The position numbers were made by a program, and so were the translations under genes. Positions 21,989 to 33,734 of a DNA stretch of 64,000 nt are shown here, piece by piece. Positions within the stretch are counted from its first letter, which is position 1; each line of letters begins with the position of its first letter. The notes beneath the pieces are model-generated. The model was not told the DNA's origin, did not search any database, and saw nothing but the letters and a program-made list of their open reading frames with translations. Source of the stretch: Pyrrhosoma nymphula (taxonomy: Eukaryota; Arthropoda; Insecta; Odonata; Coenagrionidae); the NCBI GenBank assembly GCA_963573305.1, contig OY754331.1:14914868-14978867 (forward strand), given 5' to 3'.

Positions 21989-23405
21989 TAATCTTTTAGA
22001 TTAAAAAGATGCATTCTTCATATCAACACAATGTATATAGTTGACAAAAGAAAGAGTTAATGCGGTTTTTTATTTACGGCTTAATTTATAAAAATAATGA
22101 CTATCTACGTTACCACATTTATTTCTTAACAGAATTAATTCACTGAGAGGGAAAAAGCATTGGAAGTTGCAGTGGTTGCATCTTTGTGTCCTTGCAGTGA
22201 AATACCTACTCATTGTATCTACAATCCTCTATAAATAACCAAATGCATTCGTAGTTTCGATCATTTTGATAAACACAAGAGTTTGAAAAAGGTTTGTAAT
22301 TCAATTGATGTTTTTCTTCTTCAAACTTCTAGTACTTGGTCTCGTAAAAATGTGGGAAGTGAGGTGTTTTAAAGAACGAATGCTTTCCTTTCAGTGGGTG
22401 TGCGCAGAGCCAGATTAACAATAAGGCAAAAGTAGGCAGTTGCCTATGGGCCCCTTGTTATGAGAATTGTTTTCCCCTTTCTTCTCTTGCGACTTGTTTA
22501 TTAACGTGGGCCCCGTTGCTTGTACTGCCTACAGACCCCCAAGTGCGTTAATCTGTCACTTGGTGTGCGAACCATAGTAAGCTATAAGGACCAGGTGGAA
22601 ATAAATACGCATATCAGCTCTTTTATTCCAAATTATCCTACGATTTTTAATAGTTATATATGTTTGACCGAAATCAGCGTCACCAATATATTCAACCTTT
22701 TTAATAATTACAAATTTACAGGAATAAACCTGATGTTTTGATTCTTATTGAAAGTGAATCTAAATGTCATTTGACCATTTTATATTTTGACCCATTAAAT
22801 AGACTTTTGGCTAGGCGATGAGTATATCCATGAATATGTGCTTCAAACTTAGGAGACAGATGGTGTTACACCGTCGTGATGGAACGTGCTCCGTCTTCTG
22901 AGCTCTCTGTTGCTGACAGAGGCGTTATCGCTGGGATGGTAGCCTCTGGAATATCCATCTCAGAGGTGGCGCGAAGGATGAGTGTAAATCAGATCACTGT
23001 TCGGAGGTGGGCTCGCCTTTATGCAGACGGCGACGCCGCCTTGATCAGTAGGCCTAGACCGGGGAAGTCACGCTGCACAGCAGCAGCGGTAGATAACTAC
23101 ATTGCTCACTACGCCCGGGAAAACCCTTTAACGAGCAAAGGGGCTGAGGGAATTCGGCAACATTTTAACCTATAATGTAGTTATTCTACCGTTCGACGGC
23201 GCCTCCATGAGGCGGGCTTAAAATCCCATCAGCCATCCCAGAAGCCACTGTTATCCGAACAACACAAACTGGCAAGACTGCGGTTCGCGGAAAAGTTCGT
23301 CAACAGACCGCAAGCATTTTGGGACCTTACCATTTTTGCGGACGAGAAGACGTTAAGGAGTGACTACAACGGCAGAATGCACTTGTGGCGTCCACGTAAT
23401 GCGTG

Positions 23406-24074
23406 GTAAGTAACCTGTAGGTTCATATATTGTATACTGAATATATTGAATCAGAACCCGAATGTTGTCTCTATTGATTTTTCTCTCGAATGAGAGAAAT
23501 AATAAATTATCATTAGTAAAATACATTGTAAATGCTAAGTTAAATATTAGTGATTAACTTGGCGAATCCACATAAAATGATGTATTTACGACTTAGGTTT
23601 CGCTACAGGACAACACCATCGGGTGATAATCGAATTGATCGAAGGTGATTCAATAATCACCCGATGATGCGGACTACAGTGAAACCTAGATTGTAAATAA
23701 TTCACTTGATATGGAATCACAAAGTTATTCACTATTATTTTATATGAATCAGTTCCAATAAGTTACGCCAGAAACGATTAATTTTAGTAAATTCTAGGGT
23801 AAAAAATGTTTAAAGATTGATAGCCAATTTATAACGTTCGGTAACTGCAAAGATAATAAGACATAGTGCCGTAGACACTGATTTCAATGATGTTATTTGA
23901 AATAAATTATGTAGGGATGTTTTTTCTATTACGATATTTAAAAAGGAATGGCGCTTAAATTTTAGTCAACAATATTAATAAGGGCTAATATTAAATATGT
24001 ATTCAATCTCAGTGAAATTAAATAGTTATTTTTCATAATTCATTATACATGTGTAATTTTTTCTCTCTTATTAG
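23406..24074 (+). other. Intron in transposase
   Basis: The donor GCGTG|GTAAGTAA and acceptor TTTTTTCTCTCTTATTAG|G are both strong. Removing 669 bp restores the transposase frame at RPRNAWYESL. Most Tc1 family genes have no intron. The intron carries a 117-bp palindromic insert. Confidence 0.65.
23583..23699. mobile_element. Palindromic mini-element inside the intron
   Basis: TATTTACGACTTAGGTTTCG on the left pairs imperfectly with the reverse complement of the right end; an inner ATCGGGTGAT/ATCACCCGAT pair surrounds the centre. It resembles a small inverted-repeat transposon. Confidence 0.55.
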
Positions 24075-26492
24075 GTATGAATCTCTAAACATCCTGAGGA
24101 ATCGTGGTTCTGGACGCATATCCCTAAGCTTTTAGGGGTGTATGACTGCTGCCGGCCCAGGACCTCTTATTAGAACCTCTCCAAAGATGAACGCACGAAA
24201 GTATGTCGGCATGTTAGAACAATATTTAAAGACCTACGCCAGAGAGATTGTTCCAGAAGGAGAGATAAATTTCATCCATGATAACTGCCCCGTGCTCACA
24301 GCAGCTATTGTAGAAGATTTTTTTCAGAAAAAACGAGGAGATAGTGGTTACACCATGGCCGGCTCATTCACCCGATCTAAACCCCATTGAGAACTTGTGG
24401 GGAATGATGGCAAATGAATGGCAACCAAGGGGCGTTACAACAGTGGAGGCAAAAGAGGCGCATGTCCATGAGTTGTGGGACTCATTTCGTCGACGGCCTC
24501 AAATATGCGAGAATGCTGTCACATCAATGCCTCGCCGTCTGCAGCAAGTTGTAGAATCAGGTGGTGACGCCACTAAATATTAAAAAACTGAATGAACTTT
24601 GAATAGTTTTACTTTTTAAATACCCTTCCTACCCCGAGAGAAATACATCATGCCAAAATTGCACCTAAGCCTGATAAAAAGGATGCAGATATCGGTGACG
24701 TTGATTTCGGTCAAACATATATAACTATTAAAAATCGTAGGATAATTTGGGGTAAAAGAGCTGATATGCGTATTTATTTCCACCTGGTCCTTATAGCTTA
24801 CTATGGTTCGCACACCAAGTGACAGATTAACGCACTTGGGGGCCTGTAGGCAGTACAAGCAACGGGGCCCACGTTAATAAACAAGTCGCAAGAGAAGAAA
24901 GGGGAAAACAATTCTCATAACAAGGGGCCCATAGGCAACTGCCTACTTTTGCCTTATTGTTAATCTGGCTCTGCGCACACCCACTGAAAGGAAAGCATTC
25001 GTTCTTTAAAACACCTCACTTCCCACATTTTTACGTGACCAAGTACTAGAAGTTTGAAGAAGAAAAACATCAATTGAATTACAAACCTTTTTCAAACTCT
25101 TGTGTTTATCAAAATGATCGAAACTACGAATGCATTTGGTTATTTATAGAGGATTGTAGATACAATGAGTAGGTATTTCACTGCAAGGACACAAAGATGC
25201 AACCACTGCAACTTCCAATGCTTTTTCCCTCTCAGTGAATTAATTCTGTTAAGAAATAAATGTGGTAACGTAGATAGTCATTATTTTTATAAATTAAGCC
25301 GTAAATAAAAAACCGCATTAACTCTTTCTTTTGTCAACTATATACATTGTGTTGATATGAAGAATGCATCTTTTTAATCTAAAAGATTAAAAAATTGGCC
25401 TGACTACTGATTCGAACCCCGCCAGAACCGCACACCAACTTCGACGCATGGAATTAACCATCTCGGCTACGGAGCCGCTTCCTTATAAGACACTCACGGT
25501 GAGTCCAAATCTGAATCTAGGGAGAGGAAAAACCTCGCGACGGAGCCCGAAAGAAAATACTCCGATCGGCCCAACGTGTGCGTGGACGTGAGTTTCCTCA
25601 GTGCATTCCTTTCGCTAGGGCTTATGCTCTCGGAGTTTATTTGACTGTAATTCCGCTAGCCCTGTCGCATCCACGTCCGTCCTCGTCGGCTCTCGGTGAC
25701 GTTAAGGCAAAGGCCGCAGCTAGCCTCGTGTGCCAACCCTCTATGTTTTTTCCGACCCGGCCACATTTAATCAAATCAGTACAATCAGTTTGGGTGTCTA
25801 CATTTCAGTGAAAAAGATAGTACTTCAATGGGGATTACATTTGTGGAACTAAATTAACACTGGATTGAATGTGAGCATGTCTAAAAAAAGTTAAATCATG
25901 TCATCAATTTTTTTTAATTTTGAAGATTACTGGATATCAAAGCATACCAGAGTGCCAGGTATCAGAGGCACTATTTCAGGGAAAATCATAAGTGCATATG
26001 ACCCAAATGTTAGCATGAGGGTCGTGGTGCAAGTTTACCCTTCTAAACCCTGCTGGATCTGTGGGCTATGACTCATTGTCAGCTGTATTTAAGTAAGTAC
26101 ATTTACCAAAACTACACTGTTTTTGTTGGCTTCACTTTGTACAAGGCATGAATGTCAGTATTCATAATTTTCTTTACTTTATTTATTTATTTCTTTATTA
26201 ACAATAGCCACCGGAAACAGCTACATGGCTTTTCTAATGGCGTACTAACGATTAAAAATGGATAAGCAGACACAACCATGCCCTGTGAGGTAAAAAATCC
26301 TCCCAAGGTGGGACTCCAACCCCCCACCATAGGATTAGCATGAGAGGGCATTACCTCACCCCATCAAGGATGGCTAAATAAAAGAAATACCAATTACCCC
26401 ATAATTAAATAAAACAAATACTCAAGGAAAATTGAGACTTAGTGTTCATTACACTGTCCTGTACTATAGATTTCGAAGGGGCTTTCGAAGGG

Positions 26493-26558
26493 GTTGAGAT
26501 TAGTTTTCCAAGCCCCTTCGAAAGGATTTTCGAAGGGGCTTGGTAAACTAATCTCAAC
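26493..26558. repeat. Strong 32-bp hairpin
   Basis: GTTGAGATTAGTTTTCCAAG and the following CCCCTTCGAAAA-type bases pair with the next 32 bases with one mismatch and a loop of about four. An extra TTTCGAAGGGG unit occurs just before (26471-26492). It lies within 30 bp of the right end of copy B. Confidence 0.9.
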
Positions 26559-26729
26559 GAGAAAACCGACCCGTCAAGCTCAATTACTCTTGAAATCAAC
26601 CTGACGAGGGACAATATCACAGTTTCGGGTCTGCTTGGATCAGCTGTATTATACTGACTTAGGAATATTTACACCAAGTAACATTTAAAATTAGTCATAC
26701 TAAGGTTAAGTTTCTCCCATCAATTTATA

Positions 26730-27770
26730 TGGAAGTAGAATGGATTAGAAGGTTAGAGAGATCAATAGGGAAAGATTGCACGAGTTTCCTGTTGCCACCC
26801 GAGAGGTATCGTGCCAGCTCGTTGGACCCATTTTTCGGCCTTTGATAAAAATGAGACGAAGGCCGATGGCCGGTCCATCACGCCTAACTCCTGAATATCC
26901 ATACGAATAGACAGGGCGACGTCCTACTGTGCCATGTTACAGCGAAGCCTTCAAAACAGGCGACCGCTGCCTTCGAAAAATAAAAGCGTAGAAAGTACGT
27001 GAACGAAGGATGATTATTTATGGAACAGTTTGAAGAAAGTTTAGGATGCTAACAATTTCAATGACAGAACTTTTTTTAAATCTTATCACAAAATTGAACA
27101 AGTCCTTTATACAATCAGTTATGACAAGCTTACATTTTAAATCACCATTTACATTTTTTACAATATTAGATTTTTTTCTACTGAGACCATTACACGAGTC
27201 ATTTATTACACAATTTCTCACTTCATTTTTACATTGTTGGGCATATTTTCTATCAATAGCAGTTAATTTAGGTCATTTAATGCACAGCAGATAAGGCAGA
27301 GGAAGGGTTAATTTACCTATCCATGTTATTTGCACGTCATTTCACCGTTCACTATCAAGGTTTTACTCTTAGGGGTCATAAATCATATTGCATTCCTTTA
27401 GAGCCTAATTCCTTTAAATGTCCTACCTAATTTGGATATCTAAGTCACCTTTAATTTTCCCTTCCCCCCATTCCGTAAGTGCTATTGTCCCTTAAAAGAG
27501 GTTTGTCCCTTAGGCCCCTTCGTGGGGCCCTACCGCGATAAGGATACCTTGTCTCGAGTGTGTATCCCTTCACACTACACACTGCCCTGAAAGAGGAGTC
27601 GATCGCTTACCTTTAAATCATCTGCAAGGTCCAACGGCGGAGGAACTCTGCTTTCCATCGACGATCCCTCGTTGAACACAAATCACTTATCACTTCATTA
27701 CACAACTGACCATGCACTTATCACTTTCACTTAATCACTGACACTAACACTTCACTAGCTTGGGGAATGC
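26730..27770 (-). repeat. Region paralogous to 50690-51720
   Basis: Two blocks are shared: 26740-26990 with 50690-50935 (including GAAGGCCGATGGCCGGTCCA and TACTGTGCCATGTTACAG) and 27400-27710 with 51250-51600 (including GGCCCTACCGCGA). Both regions lie upstream, on the minus strand, of gene-block copies B and C. This suggests promoter and first-exon sequence of the duplicated gene. Overall identity is lower than between the exon blocks. Confidence 0.7.
27611..27658 (-). CDS. Candidate first coding exon (16 codons)
   Basis: On the minus strand ATG at 27658 opens MESRVPPPLDLADDLK, ending exactly at AAG|GTAAGC, a consensus donor. The paralogue at 51532-51481 keeps the same residue pattern (ES.EVLPPVDLAD) and a GT donor, but has AGG at the start position. 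It may begin the gene whose later exons are in the duplicated block; the exon ends in phase 0, and the exon at 20804-21224 needs a different phase, so at least one exon would lie between. Function unknown. Confidence 0.3.
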
Positions 27771-29019
27771 TGCAATGGCTGAATCATGGAAGGTGGGTGA
27801 CATTGACAAAACTGCATAGCGCTGCATCAAATGGACCGAGCCAACCAACTTTAAGAATCAATTCAACAAGGGACAACTCAAGAATGAGTGAGTCATTTCT
27901 TTAAGTCCTGCGAATAAATTTGCAGGAAAATAGGCATCGATGACAAATGCCATTGCGGGAGAAATTTTAAGAAATACAGAGTTCCATGCAAGCAATTAGA
28001 TCAGAAATTTAAAAAATCACGCTTGCGAAAACAAGATTTGAGAAATTTTTAAGGGAAATGTCACATTGACAATGAGTTACCTCGTAAATTGCCGAAAATG
28101 AATACGGCATACTGGCATATCTCCACGGAAGTTAACACCACTTTGAAATAATGAATTTTGGAAACCTCAAAATTGTCTACTTTCAGTAAATGTTAGAAGA
28201 CGGTTCGGGAGAGTGGAGAAAATAGTACGACGGTCTGTCCGACGGGAAGGGCCTTATGTATTATTACAGAGGATTAAATTGGGAATACTTGAGGCAATAT
28301 GGGGAATATGCCGGCGGCATGTGAAGAGGCCTATGTATTAGCTGAAGATTACGATAACGCTCTGCAGATTTGTAAGTGGGAAGTTTTTATGTGGGTTTAT
28401 TTGCCACGGAGTGGCTATGGAATCTTAATTCAAACCTGGAAATTGAAGTTACTTCTAATGGAAGATACACAATCAAGAACTCTTGCACATGAACTACAAA
28501 TCTTTGACATACCAGCTTCCAAATCACGATTTAGGAATTTTCTAAACGAAGCGACATTTAATGGATAGGATAACAACTTAGGAAGGACAGATGATATCGT
28601 AACTTCATATTTCAAGTGAAAGATTACAAACGTCCAAGAGAAAATAATTTGAACGAGATTGATGCTAATCTGGAGATGAATTGGGTATTTCAAGTAAAAT
28701 AGAGTATTTGAGAAGACTATATCTAGGAGAGATCTTTCACAAGAGGGCAAGATTCCATAATTCCATCCCTGCAACGAAATAAAAAATTAAACAAAATTAA
28801 TAAGATAAATTGTGAAAATTGAAATTTTTCATCTGATAAAAAATCTTAACAAAGTAGTTTTACTCACAAATCACACTGAAAATTTACTGCGAGATATCCG
28901 ATCACAGTCAGAATGTTATCCATGCGTAACAGCTGATGACGATATTACTCAAATGAGTTAGTTGCGAATGTATACTAGTTAATTTTGTGCGTACTAAGAA
29001 GTACGGCAAAGATGTACTA
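27771..29019. other. No gene recognised
   Basis: AT-rich DNA. A plus-strand frame at 28299-28568 (89 codons) and an overlapping minus frame have no known motif; they may be chance open stretches. Confidence 0.35.
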
Positions 29020-29188
29020 CGAGTAGCGCAATACAATAAGACTTGCACGAAGTCTTCCTCGGCATCTCAACCACCACCAGCAGCTGTTGAATTTTCCATC
29101 GACAGCCAACCGTCAACTCCTTTCACACCGCAGTGATTCGCGAACCAAAGTCAAACTAAGAAAGAGGTTGACGAGAGGTGTTCTGCTT

Positions 29189-29196
29189 CTTATATA
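29189..29196 (-). promoter_or_regulatory. TATA box candidate, minus strand
   Basis: GGGCTATATAAGAAGC on the minus strand is a strong TATA element. It is followed by a GC-richer leader and by ATG codons near 29099 and 29066. The first opens only about ten codons, the second about 23 with a hydrophobic centre. No exon was confirmed. Confidence 0.3.
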
Positions 29197-29199
29197 GCC

Positions 29200-31060
29200 C
29201 GAAACTGGAAGGAGGATGAGGTGGGCATTGGGGTGAGAAAGGGATTGGGGGTATGTTGGGTCAGTGCGGGAGGTGACGAGGGAGGGTCAAAGGCGGTTGC
29301 CAGGACTGAGCCGTTGCCGATCGGGTAGTCAAGTGGAGTTTGTACGGTGCGAGGAGTTCTATGCTGTAAAGGAACGCGATGAGGCCCGGAGATGAGGCAA
29401 GGGTGTGAGTAAGGATTTCGGATAGCGACTTCGTCGAAGAGTACACGTTATACCTCGAGGCCTGCGCCACGCCAATAGTGGACTTCGAGTTGACTGTCGC
29501 AAAGTGGGCTAAAGTCGAACAAATCTGGCCAAAATTCCATTTATGATTTATTTTCAGTGCGGAAGTTTAAACTTTCCATGGTCACTCCCTACTGATTGTT
29601 TCACTATGGTGTCCTATTTAGTTTTGCATAATTTTTTACGTATTACTTTAAAAATTAATTAAAGTTTCACATAGTTACATGAAACTACTAAAAATTTTCT
29701 GTATCTCCAAATTCAATAATTTTCGTGAAGAACGTCCGCCTCTGAAAACCTCCGAATTGAAACTGCTGCAGAACCCTTGAAATTAACAAACGGGTGCCTT
29801 CCTTCGAAGAATTTGAGATCCCTGGGGGATTTGCTTGAACTTGCTTTTCGCCCCAAAACACGGGAGAAATGAGACTCGTGGGGCGCAAGCCTTTTCTCCC
29901 ATCCGTAGGCTGTAACGCCTGAAACAAATCTCGCTAGGAGAAAGGAGTCATACGAATTTCCCGGAGAGAGTATGAGTCGCCCGACCCAAGTCTGTAACTC
30001 GGGGAATCGCCATTCCGGCGCCACATATCGGTTATTCGACACCCCCTAGATTGGTCGACGTAAGTTTTCTCCAAAGGAGAAAAGCACGCATTACGAAAGT
30101 GATTTTACGTTTCGACCGAAGGCATAAGAGTATATATTCGCGATGATTTACTTATATTTGGAAAACAACAAATTCGCGTATATACACGTGCATGGGTATA
30201 TCATCTGCATTTTGTTTCAAATCGAAAGAGCAATTATGGCAAATATGCATATACCTTCTATTCCACATTAATTATTATAAATGAAGCGTTTATCATTTAC
30301 TCCCATGGAATCTCAATTTCAGGCGTCATATTAAATCGTTTAAACTAGAAGCGATTCATCGAGTAGTACCTACTACATACCTGAAAGCCTGCCCGAGCCA
30401 GGGGTCGATTGTGAGTCGGCCGGTACCTTCCTTGGATGCTAGTTCCAAGATTTTCCTTTGCATTCGTATAAAGTACTGAATAAAAAAAATAAGTTTTCCT
30501 TCGTGCGTTTAGAAGACAAACATCGTCCCAACAGTATGAAAACATGCTAACTATAGATTATTTTACTGAGGAATTTACACTGACGTTGCACTGGACATTT
30601 CTCGTTAATTGATTGTACAATTTTGATCCAAATATCCCACGCAATTTTGAAGCAAATCTTTTATCTCACCTCATGCGATCTTCAAAACACCACGGTAGCA
30701 CATTAACCAACATTTTATCAGAAAAATGAAGTTCTCGACGCGCAGTTTTTTAATTTCTTTCTTTCCGCCGTCAAAAATTGGTCCGAATAGTGCTCCACAC
30801 TGGATAGTTTCATAATTGTCCGTGAAGTTCGGAGCATCTACGGATTCAACTTGTTCATTAAGCCGCACCCAGTTAAACAAACATTTAAAAAGTTACTACA
30901 CTCGCAACTAATGGAAGCACGTCTTGCATGCCTGATTTACTTTTCAAAATAAAAATGGTATCATTGCATAAATCTTTGTAGTTTACTCAATAATAGTTTA
31001 TTCCTATATAATAAATAATTTTAAATATTATTTCACTTTATTTATAAGTTCAGCATATTA
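29200..31060. other. No gene recognised
   Basis: Overlapping minus-strand open frames at 29688-30042 show no conserved domain. The remainder is AT-rich with nothing supported. Confidence 0.35.
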
Positions 31061-31080
31061 ATCTTTTCGTTGCATTTTAG

Positions 31081-31320
31081 GTTGCGTCGGCGAATAATAC
31101 CATGATAGATTTGAGGTGGTTCGAAAGTTACTCGGTCGGCATAACCTTTCCTTACGAGCACGCATTTGAAGAATTTGACAGTAGACGAGTTTTGAAAATG
31201 CGGCGAATGACTAATTCGTTTAAGATTTCATGCGGTGTCGAACCTGAACACGGAAATGAGTGCTCAGATGTGAAAAGGACATTGGTCTTATTGAGCTCGG
31301 GGTTGGAGTTCCACGTGTGA
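31081..31320 (+). other. Possible terminal exon, unrecognised
   Basis: TTCGTTGCATTTTAG at 31066-31080 is a good acceptor. The downstream frame is open for about 80 codons (LRWFESYSVGITFPYEHAFE and on) to TGA at 31318. No upstream exon or family match is known to me. Confidence 0.2.
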
Positions 31321-33734
31321 CTCAGAGCAGAGGAATACCCATCCGATATCCGTCAATTGTTAAGTTCGTCCCCCTGGGACGTATAATCACGGACTACTTG
31401 ACATCTGTTCATGTGTAGGTATACATACCTCTTCTTGCGTCATCGCCATAGCAGACGCCTCGCACGTTACGCAGGCAACGTGTGACTTGGAAACTTCGCT
31501 ACTCTCTGTCAAATACGTAGTTCACCCCGAAATGGATTAGATATTTCTTTATTTTACTCGAAGCTCGGAGACAGACCTTCCCCTGACGAGCAAGCCGAAC
31601 TGCAAGACCACCCACCCCTCCAGTTCGATGTCGTGGCCAAGAAAAGAAGGCGAATGCTATAAGGAAAGATAAGAATGAGAACACGATGACACAGGGAAGT
31701 GTCGGAGATTTTAAGAGCACATTCGGCCATACCCCGTGGATCATCCGACTGCCGTGGACATGGGTTCGAATCTCGGTGATAATTTTCGCACGCGCAAATA
31801 GAAATATATCTTACGTTTTCATAGAAGAGATGAATCCAGAATGCCGAGTCCACGAAACTATGCGATAAGATTAATATTTTCGAATGCGGTAATTATCAGT
31901 GTTTCAATAGTAGACCTCCTGGAGTGGGAGCACTGTTCCTTCTTTCGTGTTGTCATTATAATTATTCAAAACGCAAACAGCTCTTAAGGGGCTATGGTCG
32001 CAGTTACCGTCCTAAGAATTCACTCAATCATTTACAACTAATGATTAAAAGACAAAATTTGAAGAATAACGAATACGTATCCGCTCTCATGAGTGCAATT
32101 AAAAAATAGCTATAACGCTAGCGCACGCGTTATGTAGAACGGTGATCGCACCCCACGACTATCACGCACTGGCCTGGCAACGTGGATGTCGTGGAATTGA
32201 GTCCCACTTCATGTGGTGCTCAGCACATGGTTGGGGTCTTAGGTTAAGCCCATTTCACATGATACTTGATCCAGCAAAAGACTTAGTATTATGCTAAATT
32301 GGAGTGTAGTAGCTACTTTGGATTGAGCTCGGAATTCACTATATTTCAGCCGTGCTAGAAGGTTTCACATGAGAATTGTTCTTTTATTGGCGATGTTGCG
32401 GTATTTTCATTAATATCGTAGCGCATGTCCACTCTCATTTTAAATCAACCAATCTATGGCACTATGATAAAATATCTTAAAATTTACTGAACAAAAATGC
32501 TTAACATTTATTGAACGAAATCACTTGATTAAAAAAATTTAAATGCCACTGGAATTACATCAGGCGAAAGCAATTCAGCCTGAATGGATCCATTTACGCA
32601 AAAAACAGGCTTCACCGTGCCAAGACCCCATTTGCTCCCGATAGACTGAGCCGTTTTAACAATAAATTTTGAATTGCAAATCATTCCGGAAAACATAATA
32701 TGACTTATCACGACTATTATTATAAGTACGATTAAATATATATTTTTTTAGGAACTGAACAAAATTATTTCAATTAATCAATCATTTTTTTAGAGAAGAG
32801 GTGTTTTTGGGATATAATAATTGGGATATTTATTAGCTTATCAACGAGGTTTCGTAATGATTTAATTGATTTTTTAGGGCTCAAATTTCATAGAATTTTA
32901 AACATAGGTAATTTTTATTTGGTTCAATATTTAATCAAAATTATAAAGGAAATTGAGAGAGAGGTATTCTGCATCTAATATATATGAACAATTTTGTAAA
33001 TACTGTGAATTCAATGAAAATGTAGCCCAGAAGAAGCAATTTGGAAACGTCGGCGATGACCTAAAGACCTATTCTCTCATGAAGAAAAATTGGTGAGTTT
33101 ATTGTAAAAAAGAGGTGTAGAAAGTCCGACATCTGAATGTCAAAATTAATGTATTCGCATAACGGTCGTCATCTTTTCTCTTATTCAAATCAAGAAAAAT
33201 ATGCACTAGATGAACGAAACCGCATCTACGCATCGTCGGCTCCTACGACGCGAGATGGCCTGCGGTGTTACGGGATATTAAGTGGGGTGGGGTTGATGGA
33301 GGGTGTTGTGGGGTGAAGATGGAGAGGAGGGTGAGGAAAGATAAGACCGGGGAGTTGTTTGTTTGGGGGAGGGGGACTCGGAAGTCAGGGTCAAATCGGA
33401 AAGGACGAATGAATACTGCCAGCGAACGGCTTTCAAGCTGAGGACATCCTTACCCCCTTTCACCACCAAGGCCGGCCGTGTTAAGAAAGTTCGCTCGGCG
33501 CATGAGCTTCCCCGATGATTCGCCCAAAACTCAACGCGCTCGGGCCCTGAAAGACTTTGTGTACTTCGGCGTTCGAAATGTTAATCGCTTGCCAGTGAAT
33601 TAAATTATTTCCTCTCACCTGAAGTCAATGATGGGAAAAACTGATAGAGAACCGCGTTTGACCTCATCAGTTTTTCTTTCGCTGAATAATCTTCGACGTC
33701 CTACGCCACATTGTTTGTGTCATATTTTATTTAA
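31321..33734. other. No gene recognised
   Basis: Mixed AT-rich DNA with some GC-richer parts near 31500-31800 and 33270-33550. Open frames there are short and lack motifs. Confidence 0.35.

Larger units (their letters stand above)
22879..24583 (+). pseudogene. Tc1/mariner-family transposase, intron-containing, decayed
   Basis: DNA-cutting transposase of the DDE family. ATG at 22879 opens a helix-turn-helix part (GVIAGMVASGISISEVARRM, then VNQITVRRW) and a basic linker. The catalytic part shows FADEK (first Asp), FIHDN (second Asp) and SPDLNPIENLW (third, Glu), with about 35 residues between the last two. The C-terminus ends GGDATKY, stop at 24581. A GTAAGT...TTATTAG intron (23406-24074) joins RPRNAW to YESLN. 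Total coding length is about 345 codons, normal for the family. Defects: TAA at 23173, TAG near 24138 and a one-base frameshift near 24340. The protein cannot be made intact. Confidence 0.88.
21558..25820 (+). mobile_element. Tc1/mariner-type transposon with 1.15-kb inverted arms
   Basis: The left arm (21558 to about 22705) and right arm (about 24673-25820) are reverse complements. Paired positions sum to 47378 at every point checked, so the arms have no net indel, and only a few substitutions were seen. Ends are CTATC(G/T)TTTTCACTG. TA flanks both ends (21556-21557, 25821-25822), and copy A has the uninterrupted site TATGTATTTCAATG. The unique centre encodes a decayed Tc1-like transposase. 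Each arm holds a pol III-box, tRNA-like segment and a GGCAAAAGTAGGCAGTTGCC...GGGCCCC element end. An open frame of 77 codons repeats identically in both arms, but it shows no known domain. Confidence 0.9.
18131..26466. repeat. Duplicated block, copy B (interrupted)
   Basis: Starts with sequence matching copy A at 13911 and ends with sequence matching A at about 18121 (CTGTCCTGTACT), so A and B are a direct tandem of a roughly 4-kb unit. B is split by a 4263-bp inverted-repeat transposon (21558-25820) and carries a small MITE inside an exon (20906-21130). From about 19650 to 20760 it is nearly identical to copy C, whereas A is more different there. Confidence 0.9.

Noticed and set aside
29688..30042. 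Overlapping minus-strand frames of 79 and 109 codons
   Set aside because: Two frames open over the same stretch with no motif in either; likely chance in a GC-richer patch.
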